Assembly: GCA_965223035.1 (NCBI GenBank)
Contig: OZ244980.1
Span: forward strand, 1,860,001 to 1,924,000
DNA: 64,000 nt
Direction: 5' to 3'
Source: CAMDPA01 sp965223035
GTDB taxonomy: Bacteria; Pseudomonadota; Alphaproteobacteria; Rhizobiales; Hyphomicrobiaceae
Part shown: positions 42,388 through 51,205 of the stretch, piece after piece
How positions within the stretch are numbered: position 1 is the stretch's first letter
Layout of the letters: each line of letters starts with the position of its first letter
The notes under the pieces: model-generated
What the model was told of the DNA's origin: nothing
Database searches by the model: none
The model's input: only the letters and a program-made list of their open reading frames with translations
Program-made: the position numbers and the translations under genes

Positions 42388-43422
42388 ATGGACATCGTGA
42401 ACATGGACCGGCGCGAGGTTCTGCGCCTCATTGAGGCTGGAGCGGTGACGCTTGGTTCACTTGGCATCGCCAGCGGCGCGCTCGGGCAATCCAGGATTTT
42501 CAAAGTCGCTTATTGGATGGGGCCCAGACATCCGTTGGCGAGCAAGATTCTTGAGCCTTTCGCCAAGCAGCTCAATGATTCCGGTCTGGACTTCAACGCC
42601 AAAGTGTTCGGGGCCGGACAGGTTGGCGGCGGCGGACCGCCCCAGGCCTTTCAGAGGATGGTCAACGGCATTTCGGATGTGGAACTGCATCTGCCGGGCT
42701 ATACGTCCACCCAGTTTCCGCGCACGCTGGTGATGGAAATTCCGTTGCAGTACGATTCCGGCATTGCGGCGACCAATGCGATCAACCGGATCTTCGACAA
42801 GCACCTGGCGCAAGAGTACAAGGGCGTTAAGATTCTCGGTCTGTTCGCGATCGACGTGCCGGTCGTGATGACCAACAAGGTCGTGCGCACACCAGATGAC
42901 CTTAAAGGGCTCAAACTGCGCACCCCTTCGCGCAACCAGGCTGACGTGATCAGGGGACTGGGCGCGACGCCGGTCGGTATGCCGATGCCAAAGACCTATA
43001 ACGCGATTGAGAAGGGCGTTGTTGACGGTGCGATCGTCGGCATCTCGGTGGTGAAAAGCTTCAAGCTGGCCGAAGTCGTCAAGAATTACATCATTGATCT
43101 GCCGTTTGGTTATTCGCCAATCATTTTCGGCGTCAACCAGAAGTCCTATGACGCGCTCAATGCCAAGCAGAAGGCCAAGTTCGATGAGTTGACAAAGGAC
43201 TGGAGCAAGCGCGGCGCTGAGAGCTATGTCGAAGAGCGCGAGATCGGCATCAACATCGTCAAGGGCCGTGACGATACCAGCATCACCAAACTGACCGACG
43301 CCGAACGGGCCAAATGGATCGCGAAGCTTGAAGCGGTCAAAGAGAATTGGATCCAAAAGTTTGAAAAGCAAGGCCTGCCGTACCGGGAGATTCTGAAGGA
43401 CTATCTGGCTGACAAAGCCTGA
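42388..43422 (+). CDS. dctP: TRAP transporter substrate-binding protein, DctP family
   Basis: 344 aa, ATG 42388 with GGAGGA upstream. The N-terminus MDRREVLRLIEAGAVTLGSLGIA is Tat-like. DctP features: LDFNAKVFGAGQVGGGGPPQAFQRM, TPDDLKGLKLRTPSRNQADVIRGLGATPVGMPMPKTYNAIEKGVVDGA, and a Lys-rich C-terminus. It heads a complete dctPQM set divergent from the MetE-like genes, suggesting that the imported compound is their substrate. Confidence 0.9.
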   Translation: MDIVNMDRREVLRLIEAGAVTLGSLGIASGALGQSRIFKVAYWMGPRHPLASKILEPFAKQLNDSGLDFNAKVFGAGQVGGGGPPQAFQRMVNGISDVELHLPGYTSTQFPRTLVMEIPLQYDSGIAATNAINRIFDKHLAQEYKGVKILGLFAIDVPVVMTNKVVRTPDDLKGLKLRTPSRNQADVIRGLGATPVGMPMPKTYNAIEKGVVDGAIVGISVVKSFKLAEVVKNYIIDLPFGYSPIIFGVNQKSYDALNAKQKAKFDELTKDWSKRGAESYVEEREIGINIVKGRDDTSITKLTDAERAKWIAKLEAVKENWIQKFEKQGLPYREILKDYLADKA

Positions 43423-43431
43423 GCCGCGCTC

Positions 43432-43917
43432 ATGAGCCACCCACTAAAGCTGGCGGTAACGGTTGCCGGGTATCTCGCAGGCCTGACACTGGTCGCGCTG
43501 ATGCTTGGCACCGTTGCTGACGTCGCTGGGCGCTACTTTTTCAACGCACCAATCACCGGCGTTTTTGATCTCACCCACTTTGCGGTGGTGATCATGGTCT
43601 ATCTCGGGCTCGGCTACTGCACGTACTTTGGCGCTCATGCCGCGATTGATTTCATTTTTGACCGCTTCCCGGCTTTCATAAGGAACATTGTCCAGAGGTT
43701 GGCCGATCTCGCCGCCGCCGCGCTGCTGTGCGTGATTTCCTGGCAGACGGGCAAGTCCGGCATTCAGGTTCGCGACTTCAACCAGACCTCGCAGTTGCTC
43801 GAATGGCCGGTCTATCCCCTTTACTGGATCGTCGTCTTCGGGTGCCTTCTGACGGCGCTCGTATTGATCGTGCACGCCCTGCGCCCCGATCTCAAACAAG
43901 AGCAGTCCCACGAATGA
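43432..43917 (+). CDS. dctQ: TRAP transporter small permease, DctQ family
   Basis: 161 aa with four hydrophobic segments (LTLVALMLGTVADVAGRYFF, FAVVIMVYLGLGYCTYFGA, LAAAALLCVISWQTG, LYWIVVFGCLLTALVLIVHAL). DVAGRYFFNAPITGVFDL is a typical DctQ stretch. It starts 10 bp after dctP and ends in an ATGA overlap with dctM. Confidence 0.9.
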   Translation: MSHPLKLAVTVAGYLAGLTLVALMLGTVADVAGRYFFNAPITGVFDLTHFAVVIMVYLGLGYCTYFGAHAAIDFIFDRFPAFIRNIVQRLADLAAAALLCVISWQTGKSGIQVRDFNQTSQLLEWPVYPLYWIVVFGCLLTALVLIVHALRPDLKQEQSHE

Positions 43918-45215
43918 GTCTGACCGCGATTGGCCTGCTCGGGCTCGCAGGCCTGTTCCTCCTGATCTTCCTGCGCGTTCCCATCGGCTTTGCGCTGGCG
44001 ATTGCGGGTGGCCTTGGCTATTACGCCATCGAGGGGTCGACGACGACGCTATTTCAGCTTGGAAGTATTCCGTTCGGCACGGCCTATAATTACGACCTGT
44101 CGGTCATCGTGCTGTTCGTCTTTATGGGAAATCTTGCGCTCGCGTCGGGCATGAGCCGTGATCTTTACGACATGGCGCGCGCATTGGTCGGGCACTGGCG
44201 TGGCGGGCTAGCGTCGGCCACGGTTGTGGGCTGTGCCGGCTTTGCCGCCGTATCCGGGTCGAGCTTAGCATCCGCGGTGACGATGGGGCGGGTCTCGTTG
44301 CCCGAGATGGAGCGCTACAACTACGCACCCAGTCTCGCGACGGGCTGCGTGGCCGCCGGTGGCACGCTTGGGATCCTGATCCCGCCCAGTACCGGCTTCA
44401 TCATCTATGCGATCCTGACCGAAGAATCGATTGGACGGTTGTTTCTGGCCGGCGTGCTGCCCGGACTTTTGTTGACCGTCCTGTTCATGATCACGATTTT
44501 CATCATCACCACGCTCAATCCGGCCGCGGGACCGGCCGGAGATCGCAAAACGACGGTCGAGCAACTGCAGACCATTTGGCGCTCCAGCGCGCTGCTGTTC
44601 GTCATTGTGGTGGTGATTGGCGGCATATATTTGGGCTGGTTCACACCGGTGGAAGCAGCATCCGTCGGCGCGTTTCTGACCATGCTGCTTGCGATGGCGC
44701 GCGGGCGTCTGAATTGGGAGACCTTTCAAGACTGCGTTCTACAGTCGATCAAGACCTTCGCGATGGTCTTCATGATTTTGATCGGCGCTTTCATCTTTAA
44801 TCCATTCCTTGCGCTTACGGGCATCCCGCAATCATTGGCGGAAGCGATCAAGGCGCTCGAGCTGTCTCCGTTGATGCTGATTTGCCTGATTACGGCCGGC
44901 TACATCCTACTCGGTACATTTTTAGAGGGCTTCGCGATCCTGGTCCTGACCATCCCCATCGTCTTTCCGATGGTTATTCAGGCCGGGTTTGACCCGATCT
45001 GGTTTGGTGTGCTGATCGTCGTTGTGCTTGAAATGGGATTGATTAGCCCGCCGCTTGGACTCAATGTCTTTGTGGTGAAAGGCATTACCAACGTGCCGAT
45101 GGCGCAAATCTTTAAGGGTATCATTCCATTCTGGATCGCCATGATCGTTTGCGCCGGCCTGCTGATAGCATTTCCAGAGATCGCACTGCTGCTGCCGCAG
45201 ACAATGATCAAGTAG
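43914..45215 (+). CDS. dctM: TRAP transporter large permease, DctM family
   Basis: 433 aa from ATG 43914, overlapping the dctQ stop by 4 bp; the frame is open upstream within dctQ but that part is not DctM-like. About 12 helices with FLRVPIGFALAIAGGLGYY, VSGSSLASAVTMGRVSLPEM, AAGGTLGILIPPSTGFIIYAILTEES, TPVEAASVGAFLTM and MGLISPPLGLNVFVVKG. Complete transporter subunit. Confidence 0.93.
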   Translation: MSLTAIGLLGLAGLFLLIFLRVPIGFALAIAGGLGYYAIEGSTTTLFQLGSIPFGTAYNYDLSVIVLFVFMGNLALASGMSRDLYDMARALVGHWRGGLASATVVGCAGFAAVSGSSLASAVTMGRVSLPEMERYNYAPSLATGCVAAGGTLGILIPPSTGFIIYAILTEESIGRLFLAGVLPGLLLTVLFMITIFIITTLNPAAGPAGDRKTTVEQLQTIWRSSALLFVIVVVIGGIYLGWFTPVEAASVGAFLTMLLAMARGRLNWETFQDCVLQSIKTFAMVFMILIGAFIFNPFLALTGIPQSLAEAIKALELSPLMLICLITAGYILLGTFLEGFAILVLTIPIVFPMVIQAGFDPIWFGVLIVVVLEMGLISPPLGLNVFVVKGITNVPMAQIFKGIIPFWIAMIVCAGLLIAFPEIALLLPQTMIK

Positions 45216-45545
45216 CAATGGGACGGGCGGGCGCCGCGGCGGGATCCAAGTTCCGTCGAGCCGGTCCTGCACCTTTGGCGTTCGTGGGCCGGACACTCAC
45301 CCCAGACCTGTCCACATCAGGTAGCGCCAATGAACGGGTCAAGTGCGCGGCCGGCTTCGGCTTTCGCGCAAATAGCCGAACGCAGCGTTCCCCAAAAAAA
45401 CAACAATGCCCGCTGGTCCTTGCCAGTAATCGCCACCGAAGATACGTTGACGGGCGTCGATCATCATCGGGGTCAGGCAAATTGATTATGGCCAGGCTCG
45501 ACTGCGTCGATGAAATTTTGCGGATTAAATTGGGCGCCGAAACCA
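45216..45545. other. Intergenic region, nothing recognised
   Basis: 330 bp between dctM and the FAD oxidoreductase, same strand. Open frames cross it without a start or family match; no repeat copy is seen. Confidence 0.45.
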
Positions 45546-47075
45546 ATGAAGCACTATGATGCCATCGTCATAGGGGCTGGGCACAACGGCCTGACCTGTG
45601 CCTGTTACCTCGCCAAATCGGGCATGAGCGTGCTCGTTGTCGAGCGCAATGCCGAAATTGGGGGGATGACCGGCACACGGGAGCTAGTGGCTCCGGGTTA
45701 TCACACCGACATCCACGCCACCGGCTACCAGCTCGCCAACCTGTCGTCGGCACCGGACGAGCTGCGGCTTGCCGATTTTGGACTTGAATTCATTGCTCCA
45801 AACACATGTCTCAGCAAGGCGTTTGATGACCATAGCTGCCTAAGCATTATGGCGAATATCGAAGACACTTGCACCAGTATTGCTCAGTACTCCCAGCGCG
45901 ACGCCGATACTTGGGCGTCACTCATCACTGATTACCTGGCGCAAAAGGACGCGCTCAAGCGAACGCTCGAGAGCCCGCCACGCTCGCCCGCCGAGACCCT
46001 GGCACAACTTGAGGGCCAGCCCGAGGGGCCGTCGTTCATTCGCTTTCGATCCCAGACGGTGCGCTCATGGGCCACCGAGACATTCGCGTCCGAGCAAATG
46101 CGCGCGCTGATTGCGGACTTCGCTGCACATGCCGGCTTTGCGCCCGACGACGCCGGCGGCGCGGAATTCGCTTATCTGTATTTGTCGGTGATCCAGGACA
46201 CGGGAAACAAGGCGGTCAAAGGGGGCATGGGGCGACTGCCGGCGGCACTGCGCGCCTGCCTCGAACACCTTGGCGGCGAGGTCCGCATCGGCGCGCCGGT
46301 CAGCCAAATCCGTGTCGAGAATGGCACGGCGACAGGCGTCCGGCTTGCGGATGGTTCGGTGATCTCCGGCGGCTGTGTTGTTTCGAGCGCCCATCCGCGT
46401 CACCTGATTCTTGAGATGCTTTCGGAGACCGCACTCCCAGCGCACGTCGTCAACGAGATGAAGCGATACGAACTCGGTACCTCGCAGATGGGCATCTATT
46501 TGGCTCTTTCCGCGCCGGTGACCTACGCCGCCGGCGACGCGGCATTCGCGGCCCTGCAGATTCAGGTCATGCCCAATACGGTGGACGAGTTGGCCCAGGC
46601 CTTTTGCGACATCCGCGCCAATCGCCTGCCCGAACGACCGTCGGTTTTTGTTGTCAACGAGGCTTCGACCGACCCCAGCCGCGTCCCGGTCGGCAAATCA
46701 TCTCTCAAGGTCATCGTGGTGACCGTTCCTTACCAGATCGACTGGAGCACGGCGCGCACCAGCTACGCCCAATTCGTTATAGATCAACTTGCCGCAGGCC
46801 CACTTCCTGACCTCAAACAGAAGATCATCGCCACTGCTGTGATGTCGCCGACCGACTACGAGGCGGATGTCATTTCGGCCGTCCGTGGAACCGTCACCCA
46901 TGGAGCGATGGTCGCCTATCAGCAAGGTGCCATGCGGCCGACACTTGCCATGGGTCAGTATCGCGGGCCGGTCGGAAACCTCTATCTCTGCGGCGCCGGC
47001 AACCATCCGGGTCCAGGTGTATCGATGATGCCGGGGCGGAACGCGGCGCAGGTGGTACTAGGCGGTTTGAGCTGA
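45546..47075 (+). CDS. FAD-dependent oxidoreductase, phytoene desaturase-like
   Basis: 509 aa from ATG 45546. Rossmann FAD motif DAIVIGAGHNGLTCACYLAKSGMSVLVVE and IGGMTGTRE at the N-terminus; C-terminal FAD signature GNLYLCGAGNHPGPGVSMMPGRNAA. The GAGHNGL form and overall length place it with COG1233 phytoene-dehydrogenase-like proteins (also PYROXD2-type), many of which oxidise unknown non-carotenoid substrates. No carotenoid genes are around. Downstream of a TRAP locus, it may oxidise the imported compound or a product of the MetE-like pathway. Confidence 0.85.
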   Translation: MKHYDAIVIGAGHNGLTCACYLAKSGMSVLVVERNAEIGGMTGTRELVAPGYHTDIHATGYQLANLSSAPDELRLADFGLEFIAPNTCLSKAFDDHSCLSIMANIEDTCTSIAQYSQRDADTWASLITDYLAQKDALKRTLESPPRSPAETLAQLEGQPEGPSFIRFRSQTVRSWATETFASEQMRALIADFAAHAGFAPDDAGGAEFAYLYLSVIQDTGNKAVKGGMGRLPAALRACLEHLGGEVRIGAPVSQIRVENGTATGVRLADGSVISGGCVVSSAHPRHLILEMLSETALPAHVVNEMKRYELGTSQMGIYLALSAPVTYAAGDAAFAALQIQVMPNTVDELAQAFCDIRANRLPERPSVFVVNEASTDPSRVPVGKSSLKVIVVTVPYQIDWSTARTSYAQFVIDQLAAGPLPDLKQKIIATAVMSPTDYEADVISAVRGTVTHGAMVAYQQGAMRPTLAMGQYRGPVGNLYLCGAGNHPGPGVSMMPGRNAAQVVLGGLS

Positions 47076-47323
47076 GTGTGAAACGCTCAGGCGCTGGTTC
47101 GGACGCCGCGGCAGCCGAACGTTCGACGCGATGGTAAGATGCCCACGCCGCGCACTTCGACGCCATGATGTCAGGCAGGGCGAATTCGGCCGACAAATCA
47201 GGTCCATCGATCCGCTCCGGTCCGATCGCACACATCCGCGGGCGAACATAACCAGGCCGGTCATTGTCGACGTTCCTGAAATGGACTTCGTTAGAGCGGT
47301 AGGGGGAAGAGTTTTGTAAGCCT

Positions 47324-47407
47324 GGAGCAACCTGCCTTTGATCGGAATCGGAACGATCCCGATCAAAGGCAGAAAGTTGCTCACCACTTTAAGGCGCGAT
47401 GATCTAG
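47324..47407 (-). repeat. Family A repeat, right hairpin plus junction plus left end
   Basis: GAGCAACCTGCCTTTGATCGG, CCGATCAAAGGCAG, AAAGTTGCTCACCACTTTAAGG, CGCGATGATCTAG. This is the composite (reverse orientation) lacking the left hairpin stem, an intermediate between full and hybrid forms. Confidence 0.88.
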
Positions 47408-47591
47408 GCCGGACCTTCTGCGCACACAGCGGGATACCCCGGTGGAAGGCTTCGAGCCGCAAACCAATCGGGGTGGCCCCGTCCTGATATGTGGTCGACT
47501 GAGGGTCGCAGAACTCGGCGCGGGCGGCTTCGCCACGCAACTCAAATTCGCCGCTGCTCAGATCAATGTCATCATCGCCAGTTGGTGCGAG

Positions 47592-49205
47592 TCAGTTCCC
47601 GGAGACCGTCTTCAAAACGCGGCGGACGTTGTCGGGGAGCGATTGTCCGCGCCACGCCACGTGCTGGTCGGGCCGCAACAGTACCAGGTTATGCCCATAA
47701 AGGGATTGGGCTAGGCGATCCTTAAGCGGCACCACCTTGAGCGGTAGTTTGAGGTCGCTTGCCGCAGCTTCGAAAGCGCTCGCGTCGGCTTGATCAGGCG
47801 CCAGCTGCAACAGCGTATAACCTGGTCCGAAGAGATCAAATATCGGTCTGCCGTCGCCAAGATAAATGGCCGGCGGCCGATATCCTGGCGTCGTCGTCGG
47901 AATGTAATGCAATGGGTCGTCATGATGCTCGTCATCGGTGGTGTTGCAGACGATGGCCGATCCCGCGTACGTGTAGCCAATTTCAATGCCGAGGCTTTCG
48001 TTTTCGGCGTTGCCGATCGCCCGCACCTTGCTGGCTAGCTCGGCGCGCAGGGCATCGCCCTGCGGACCGGTGCCGTCGATGTCATGTGGCCAAAGCGCCC
48101 CGATCGCCGCCCGCACCTGCGCATGCCGTTTGGCGGCCTCTCGGTTTCTCCAGGCGACAGGGCGCCGTTCGTCTTCATAGCTGTCTAGCAACCGGTCTCC
48201 GCCCCAACCCTTGAGGACCGCCGCGAGCTTCCAGCCAAGATCAAATGCGTCGCCGACCCCGGTATTCATGCCGTAGCCGCCGGTCGGAACAAATTGATGG
48301 GCCGAATCGCCGGCGAGCAGCACGCGGCGGTCCCGATAGCGGTCTGCGACCAACAAGTTGTTTTCCCAATGCACGGCCTTTAACAGATCAAAATGGAAAT
48401 CCTTTCCGACAAAGGCGCGGACCTTGTTATAGGGATTCACCGCCTCGGGCAATTCACCTTCGGTCAGATAGGCGTGCAGGGTATAGCGCTCGACGCCATC
48501 TTGATTAACCAGCGTACCGTGGATAGGCGACTGGTAATGCCATGCCGGCCCCCAAGGCTCGAAGGTTGGCTTGTCGTTTGAGCGAAAATGCACACTGTAG
48601 CGGGTGCGGATATTGGCCTCACCGCTGAGCCCGATGCCGAGACCCCGGCGGACCCGGCTATTGCCCCCGTCGCAGCCGGCCAGGTAGCGTGCCCTTATGG
48701 TTTCGCGCGCGCCGGTCGTGGTGTTGAGCACTTGCGCGGTAACGCCGTCCGCATCCTGGAGCAGCTCGAGAAACTCCCGATTGTAGTGGACGGCGATGTG
48801 AGGCGAACGCAGGGCGGCATCGCGGAGCAGCGGCTCGACGATGATCTGAGAGATTCTGATCGCTGGCTCCATCGGCTGGGTGCCGTCGTTGCGCCGCCTG
48901 TACGATTCGCGCGCCTGAGCCGGCGCGGGATACGCAAATCGATAAATCTCGTGACCCGTGAGGCTGGAAACCCAACTGACGTCGAGACAAATGTGTTCAG
49001 ATACCGCGGCCGCGTTTATTTCGTCGGCAAGTCCCAACAGGCGAAAAATCTCCATCGAACGGCCGTTGGTGATGTCCATTTTTGGGTGCTGGGTGGTGGA
49101 GGCATTCCGTTCGACCACGATGCAATCGACCCCAAACTTGGCGAGGACGAGCGATAGAATGAGGCCGACCGGTCCGCCACCCGCGATCAACACACTGGTA
49201 TGCAT
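47592..49205 (-). CDS. FAD-dependent aromatic hydroxylase (MhpA/PheA/TfdB family)
   Basis: 537 aa. N-terminal FAD motif SVLIAGGGPVGLILSLVLAKFGVDCIVVER, then RSMEIFRLLGLAD, the DG motif YLAGCDGGNSRVRRGLGI (near residue 185) and the GD motif VLLAGDSAHQFVPTGGYGMNTGVGDAFDLGWKLAAVL (near 300). The C-terminal thioredoxin-like domain ends LVLLRPDQHVAWRGQSLP. Enzymes of this group hydroxylate phenols, resorcinols and phenylpropionates with NAD(P)H. Nearest relative in the window is the dead gene at 21583. A minus-strand frame continues in phase beyond its TGA stop to about 47408, without a clear start. Confidence 0.9.
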   Translation of the reverse strand: MHTSVLIAGGGPVGLILSLVLAKFGVDCIVVERNASTTQHPKMDITNGRSMEIFRLLGLADEINAAAVSEHICLDVSWVSSLTGHEIYRFAYPAPAQARESYRRRNDGTQPMEPAIRISQIIVEPLLRDAALRSPHIAVHYNREFLELLQDADGVTAQVLNTTTGARETIRARYLAGCDGGNSRVRRGLGIGLSGEANIRTRYSVHFRSNDKPTFEPWGPAWHYQSPIHGTLVNQDGVERYTLHAYLTEGELPEAVNPYNKVRAFVGKDFHFDLLKAVHWENNLLVADRYRDRRVLLAGDSAHQFVPTGGYGMNTGVGDAFDLGWKLAAVLKGWGGDRLLDSYEDERRPVAWRNREAAKRHAQVRAAIGALWPHDIDGTGPQGDALRAELASKVRAIGNAENESLGIEIGYTYAGSAIVCNTTDDEHHDDPLHYIPTTTPGYRPPAIYLGDGRPIFDLFGPGYTLLQLAPDQADASAFEAAASDLKLPLKVVPLKDRLAQSLYGHNLVLLRPDQHVAWRGQSLPDNVRRVLKTVSGN

Positions 49206-49562
49206 GGAGGTGCCCTGACTGATGCTCTAATTCGCAAGCCGATGTGATCGCAACCCAACCGCTTCTCAATCCCAATCAGGCGCGAGAGGCGGGGTTCGCG
49301 GCGCTTCTCGCTCCCATTGACGCCACCGGCATCAAAGAGCCTGGAGCCAACAACGCGCCAAGTCAACGAGACTGGCTCGATATCATTTTTGTCGGCTTCA
49401 TGGACTTGCCAGTGATCTGGCCGGACGCGGTTGCAAGGGTTTTGGCCGACCGGAGCTGTCGACTGCAGGCGATGGGCCTGCGGGGCGGGACCACCGCAAG
49501 CGATCACGGCATGGCGTTGACAGCATCATCGTCGACCCCCGCCAGCCGCTTCGGACTTCCGC

Positions 49563-49612
49563 GCGCTCAATTGACGAAGCGCTCAATTGACGAAGTGCCC
49601 AATTGACGAAGT
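49563..49612 (+). repeat. Three-unit 16-bp tandem repeat
   Basis: Units of the form GCTCAATTGACGAAGC/T are repeated three times with one or two changes. It lies in a gene-free stretch (49206-50027). Confidence 0.8.
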
Positions 49613-49820
49613 GCTCCGGCGGGATCAGCGCACGACAGCTCATGACGAGAGCCAACGTCAGCCCCGTCATCGCGCCGCCTCCGGCGACATCTGACCAGAG
49701 CCGCAATCGTGCGCCCAGCACAACCGGTAGCATGCGTATGCGAACGATTTCATCTGCACCCTTCTTACCCGACGGCACACCTTGCCTGGGTGCGGTCATC
49801 GGGCAACTTGAACGGTGCTT

Positions 49821-49937
49821 TGTAGCGTTTCAGTGTAAGCTGGAACCAACCCGCTCCCCGCCCGGCCACCTCATAGCCCGATCGCATGGGTGGCCGGCTG
49901 AGGCGGCGGGCCGGCAAGGCTGGTCTGCCTAAGGCGA
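49821..49937 (-). repeat. Family B repeat
   Basis: Reverse orientation: GTTTCAGTGTAAGCTGGAACC, CCGCTCCCCGCCCGGCCACC, GGTGGCCGGCTGAGGCGG, GCCGGCAAGGC, GCCTAAGGCGA. About 117 bp and uninterrupted. Confidence 0.75.
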
Positions 49938-50027
49938 ATATGATCGCGTCGATAGCTAGCAACGCCCACGCGAGGACATTACAGTAGAGCGTCTCGACAA
50001 CGGCTTGATCTCAGTGGGGTAGGATGC

Positions 50028-50174
50028 ATGGCGAAAAAGAAACCGACAACTGAGAAGCTGAATATCCAAGTCCTCTTACCAAAGGGCGTAGAACCCCTGC
50101 TGGTTGAGGTGCGGATTGTCGATAAGAGCGGCAAGATCTACGATGCGCAGGTGGTCGGAGTCGGCCCGGCATGA
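50028..50174 (+). CDS. Small conserved-looking ORF, 48 aa, unknown function
   Basis: ATG 50028 after GGGGTAGGA; product MAKKKPTTEKLNIQVLLPKG then VEPLLVEVRIVDKSGKIYDAQVVGVGPA. A basic N-terminus is followed by alternating hydrophobic residues that predict two beta strands. It has a ribosome site and sensible codon use, so it is probably translated. It ends 43 bp before a family A repeat. Confidence 0.5.
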   Translation: MAKKKPTTEKLNIQVLLPKGVEPLLVEVRIVDKSGKIYDAQVVGVGPA

Positions 50175-50217
50175 CCGTCTGCAGCCGATCCAGGTCGAGC
50201 TGCCCGTCATGGTTGGG

Positions 50218-50278
50218 CTAGAGCAACCTGCCTTTAATCGGAATCGGAACGATCCCGATTAAAGGCGCGATGACCTAG
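50218..50278 (-). repeat. Family A repeat, hybrid short form, supplying a stop codon
   Basis: CTAGAGCAACCTGCC ... GGCGCGATGACCTAG. The CTA at 50275-50277 is the TAG stop of the cupin gene on the minus strand. Confidence 0.9.
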
Positions 50279-50793
50279 CCTGGCATCACCGGATCCGCAT
50301 CAATCAGCACAAAGGCAATTGTGCACGGCTCACTGCCTTTGTTCGACCAGGCGTGGTTGTTGCCTCTTTGCACCACCACGTCGCCGGCCCGCAAGTGCAC
50401 CTCCGTGTCATCGAGGATCATGTCGATCTCGCCACGCATGATGATGGCGTAGTCTACCGAATGTGTCAGGTGCATGCCGGGATGGCGCGCGCCCTCCTTT
50501 TGTTCGGCTCCGGACCGTGCCAGGTAGCTCATGGCTCCAGCATCGTGTTCGCTACCTTCAGGCGCAAACGTGACGACGCGGAAAATCGAACCATGCTTTG
50601 GCGGCGCGATCCCGATGGTCCGATTGGCGGCATCGCTCCGGCCGTCGTTACGGGCCGGCGAGGAATCGGTGACCCACAGCAGGGTGCTTTCGATCTCCTT
50701 CGTCGGTCGCCGGGTGTTGGTGGCCTCGCCGTCGAAGAGTACGATGGCCTTTCCGTGCTCATCGTGACCGGCGACCACGCGTCTGACGCCCAT
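50275..50793 (-). CDS. Cupin-domain protein
   Basis: 172 aa from ATG 50793 (GGAGG upstream). N-terminal segment VRRVVAGHDEHGKAIVLFDGEA, then IFRVVTFAPEG and a single cupin: HLTHSVDYAIIMRGEIDMILDDTEVHLRAGDVVVQRGNNHAWSNKGSEPCTIAFVLID. Metal ligands would be the His of LTHSVDY, the Asp/Glu after it and the His of NNHAW. It resembles small cupins near aromatic catabolism genes, sometimes called regulators or isomerases. Its stop lies in a family A repeat, so the C-terminus may be shortened by a few residues. Confidence 0.78.
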   Translation of the reverse strand: MGVRRVVAGHDEHGKAIVLFDGEATNTRRPTKEIESTLLWVTDSSPARNDGRSDAANRTIGIAPPKHGSIFRVVTFAPEGSEHDAGAMSYLARSGAEQKEGARHPGMHLTHSVDYAIIMRGEIDMILDDTEVHLRAGDVVVQRGNNHAWSNKGSEPCTIAFVLIDADPVMPG

Positions 50794-51205
50794 GTTACTT
50801 GTCCTCCTCGGTTTGGCCCGTCGGGATTTCGCCAACTCTAGCGATCTTGCCAGCCGCGCGGTTGCGTCCAGCGATACGCTGCTGTGGCCGACTCGCTGCG
50901 GCGCTTCTAATCGAGAGCACCTTGACCAGACCAGAATTTAGCAGCGGTGATCTGGCCGGCTGGATGCTGCTCCCGCGCGCACTCGATTCGGTCTCCAGCG
51001 GGCGGTTGCGATCGCTGCTCCGTTGGCTGACGGCGCTGTTAGCATACCGTTCGCACAGCTTTCGACAAGGCCGGGTGGTTCGCCTATGCTATGGCCGCGG
51101 CCGATCCGCGTGTTGGTTGTCTCGACCCGATCGGCTTGCGCCTGCAAGCGGTGGCGCGGCTGGCGCTGCGCGAAGCGAGTTGAGTGACCTGTGATGGGGA
51201 TGACG
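50794..51205. other. Intergenic region, nothing recognised
   Basis: 412 bp between the divergent cupin and Rieske dioxygenase genes; both promoters should lie here. No repeat or gene seen. Confidence 0.45.
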
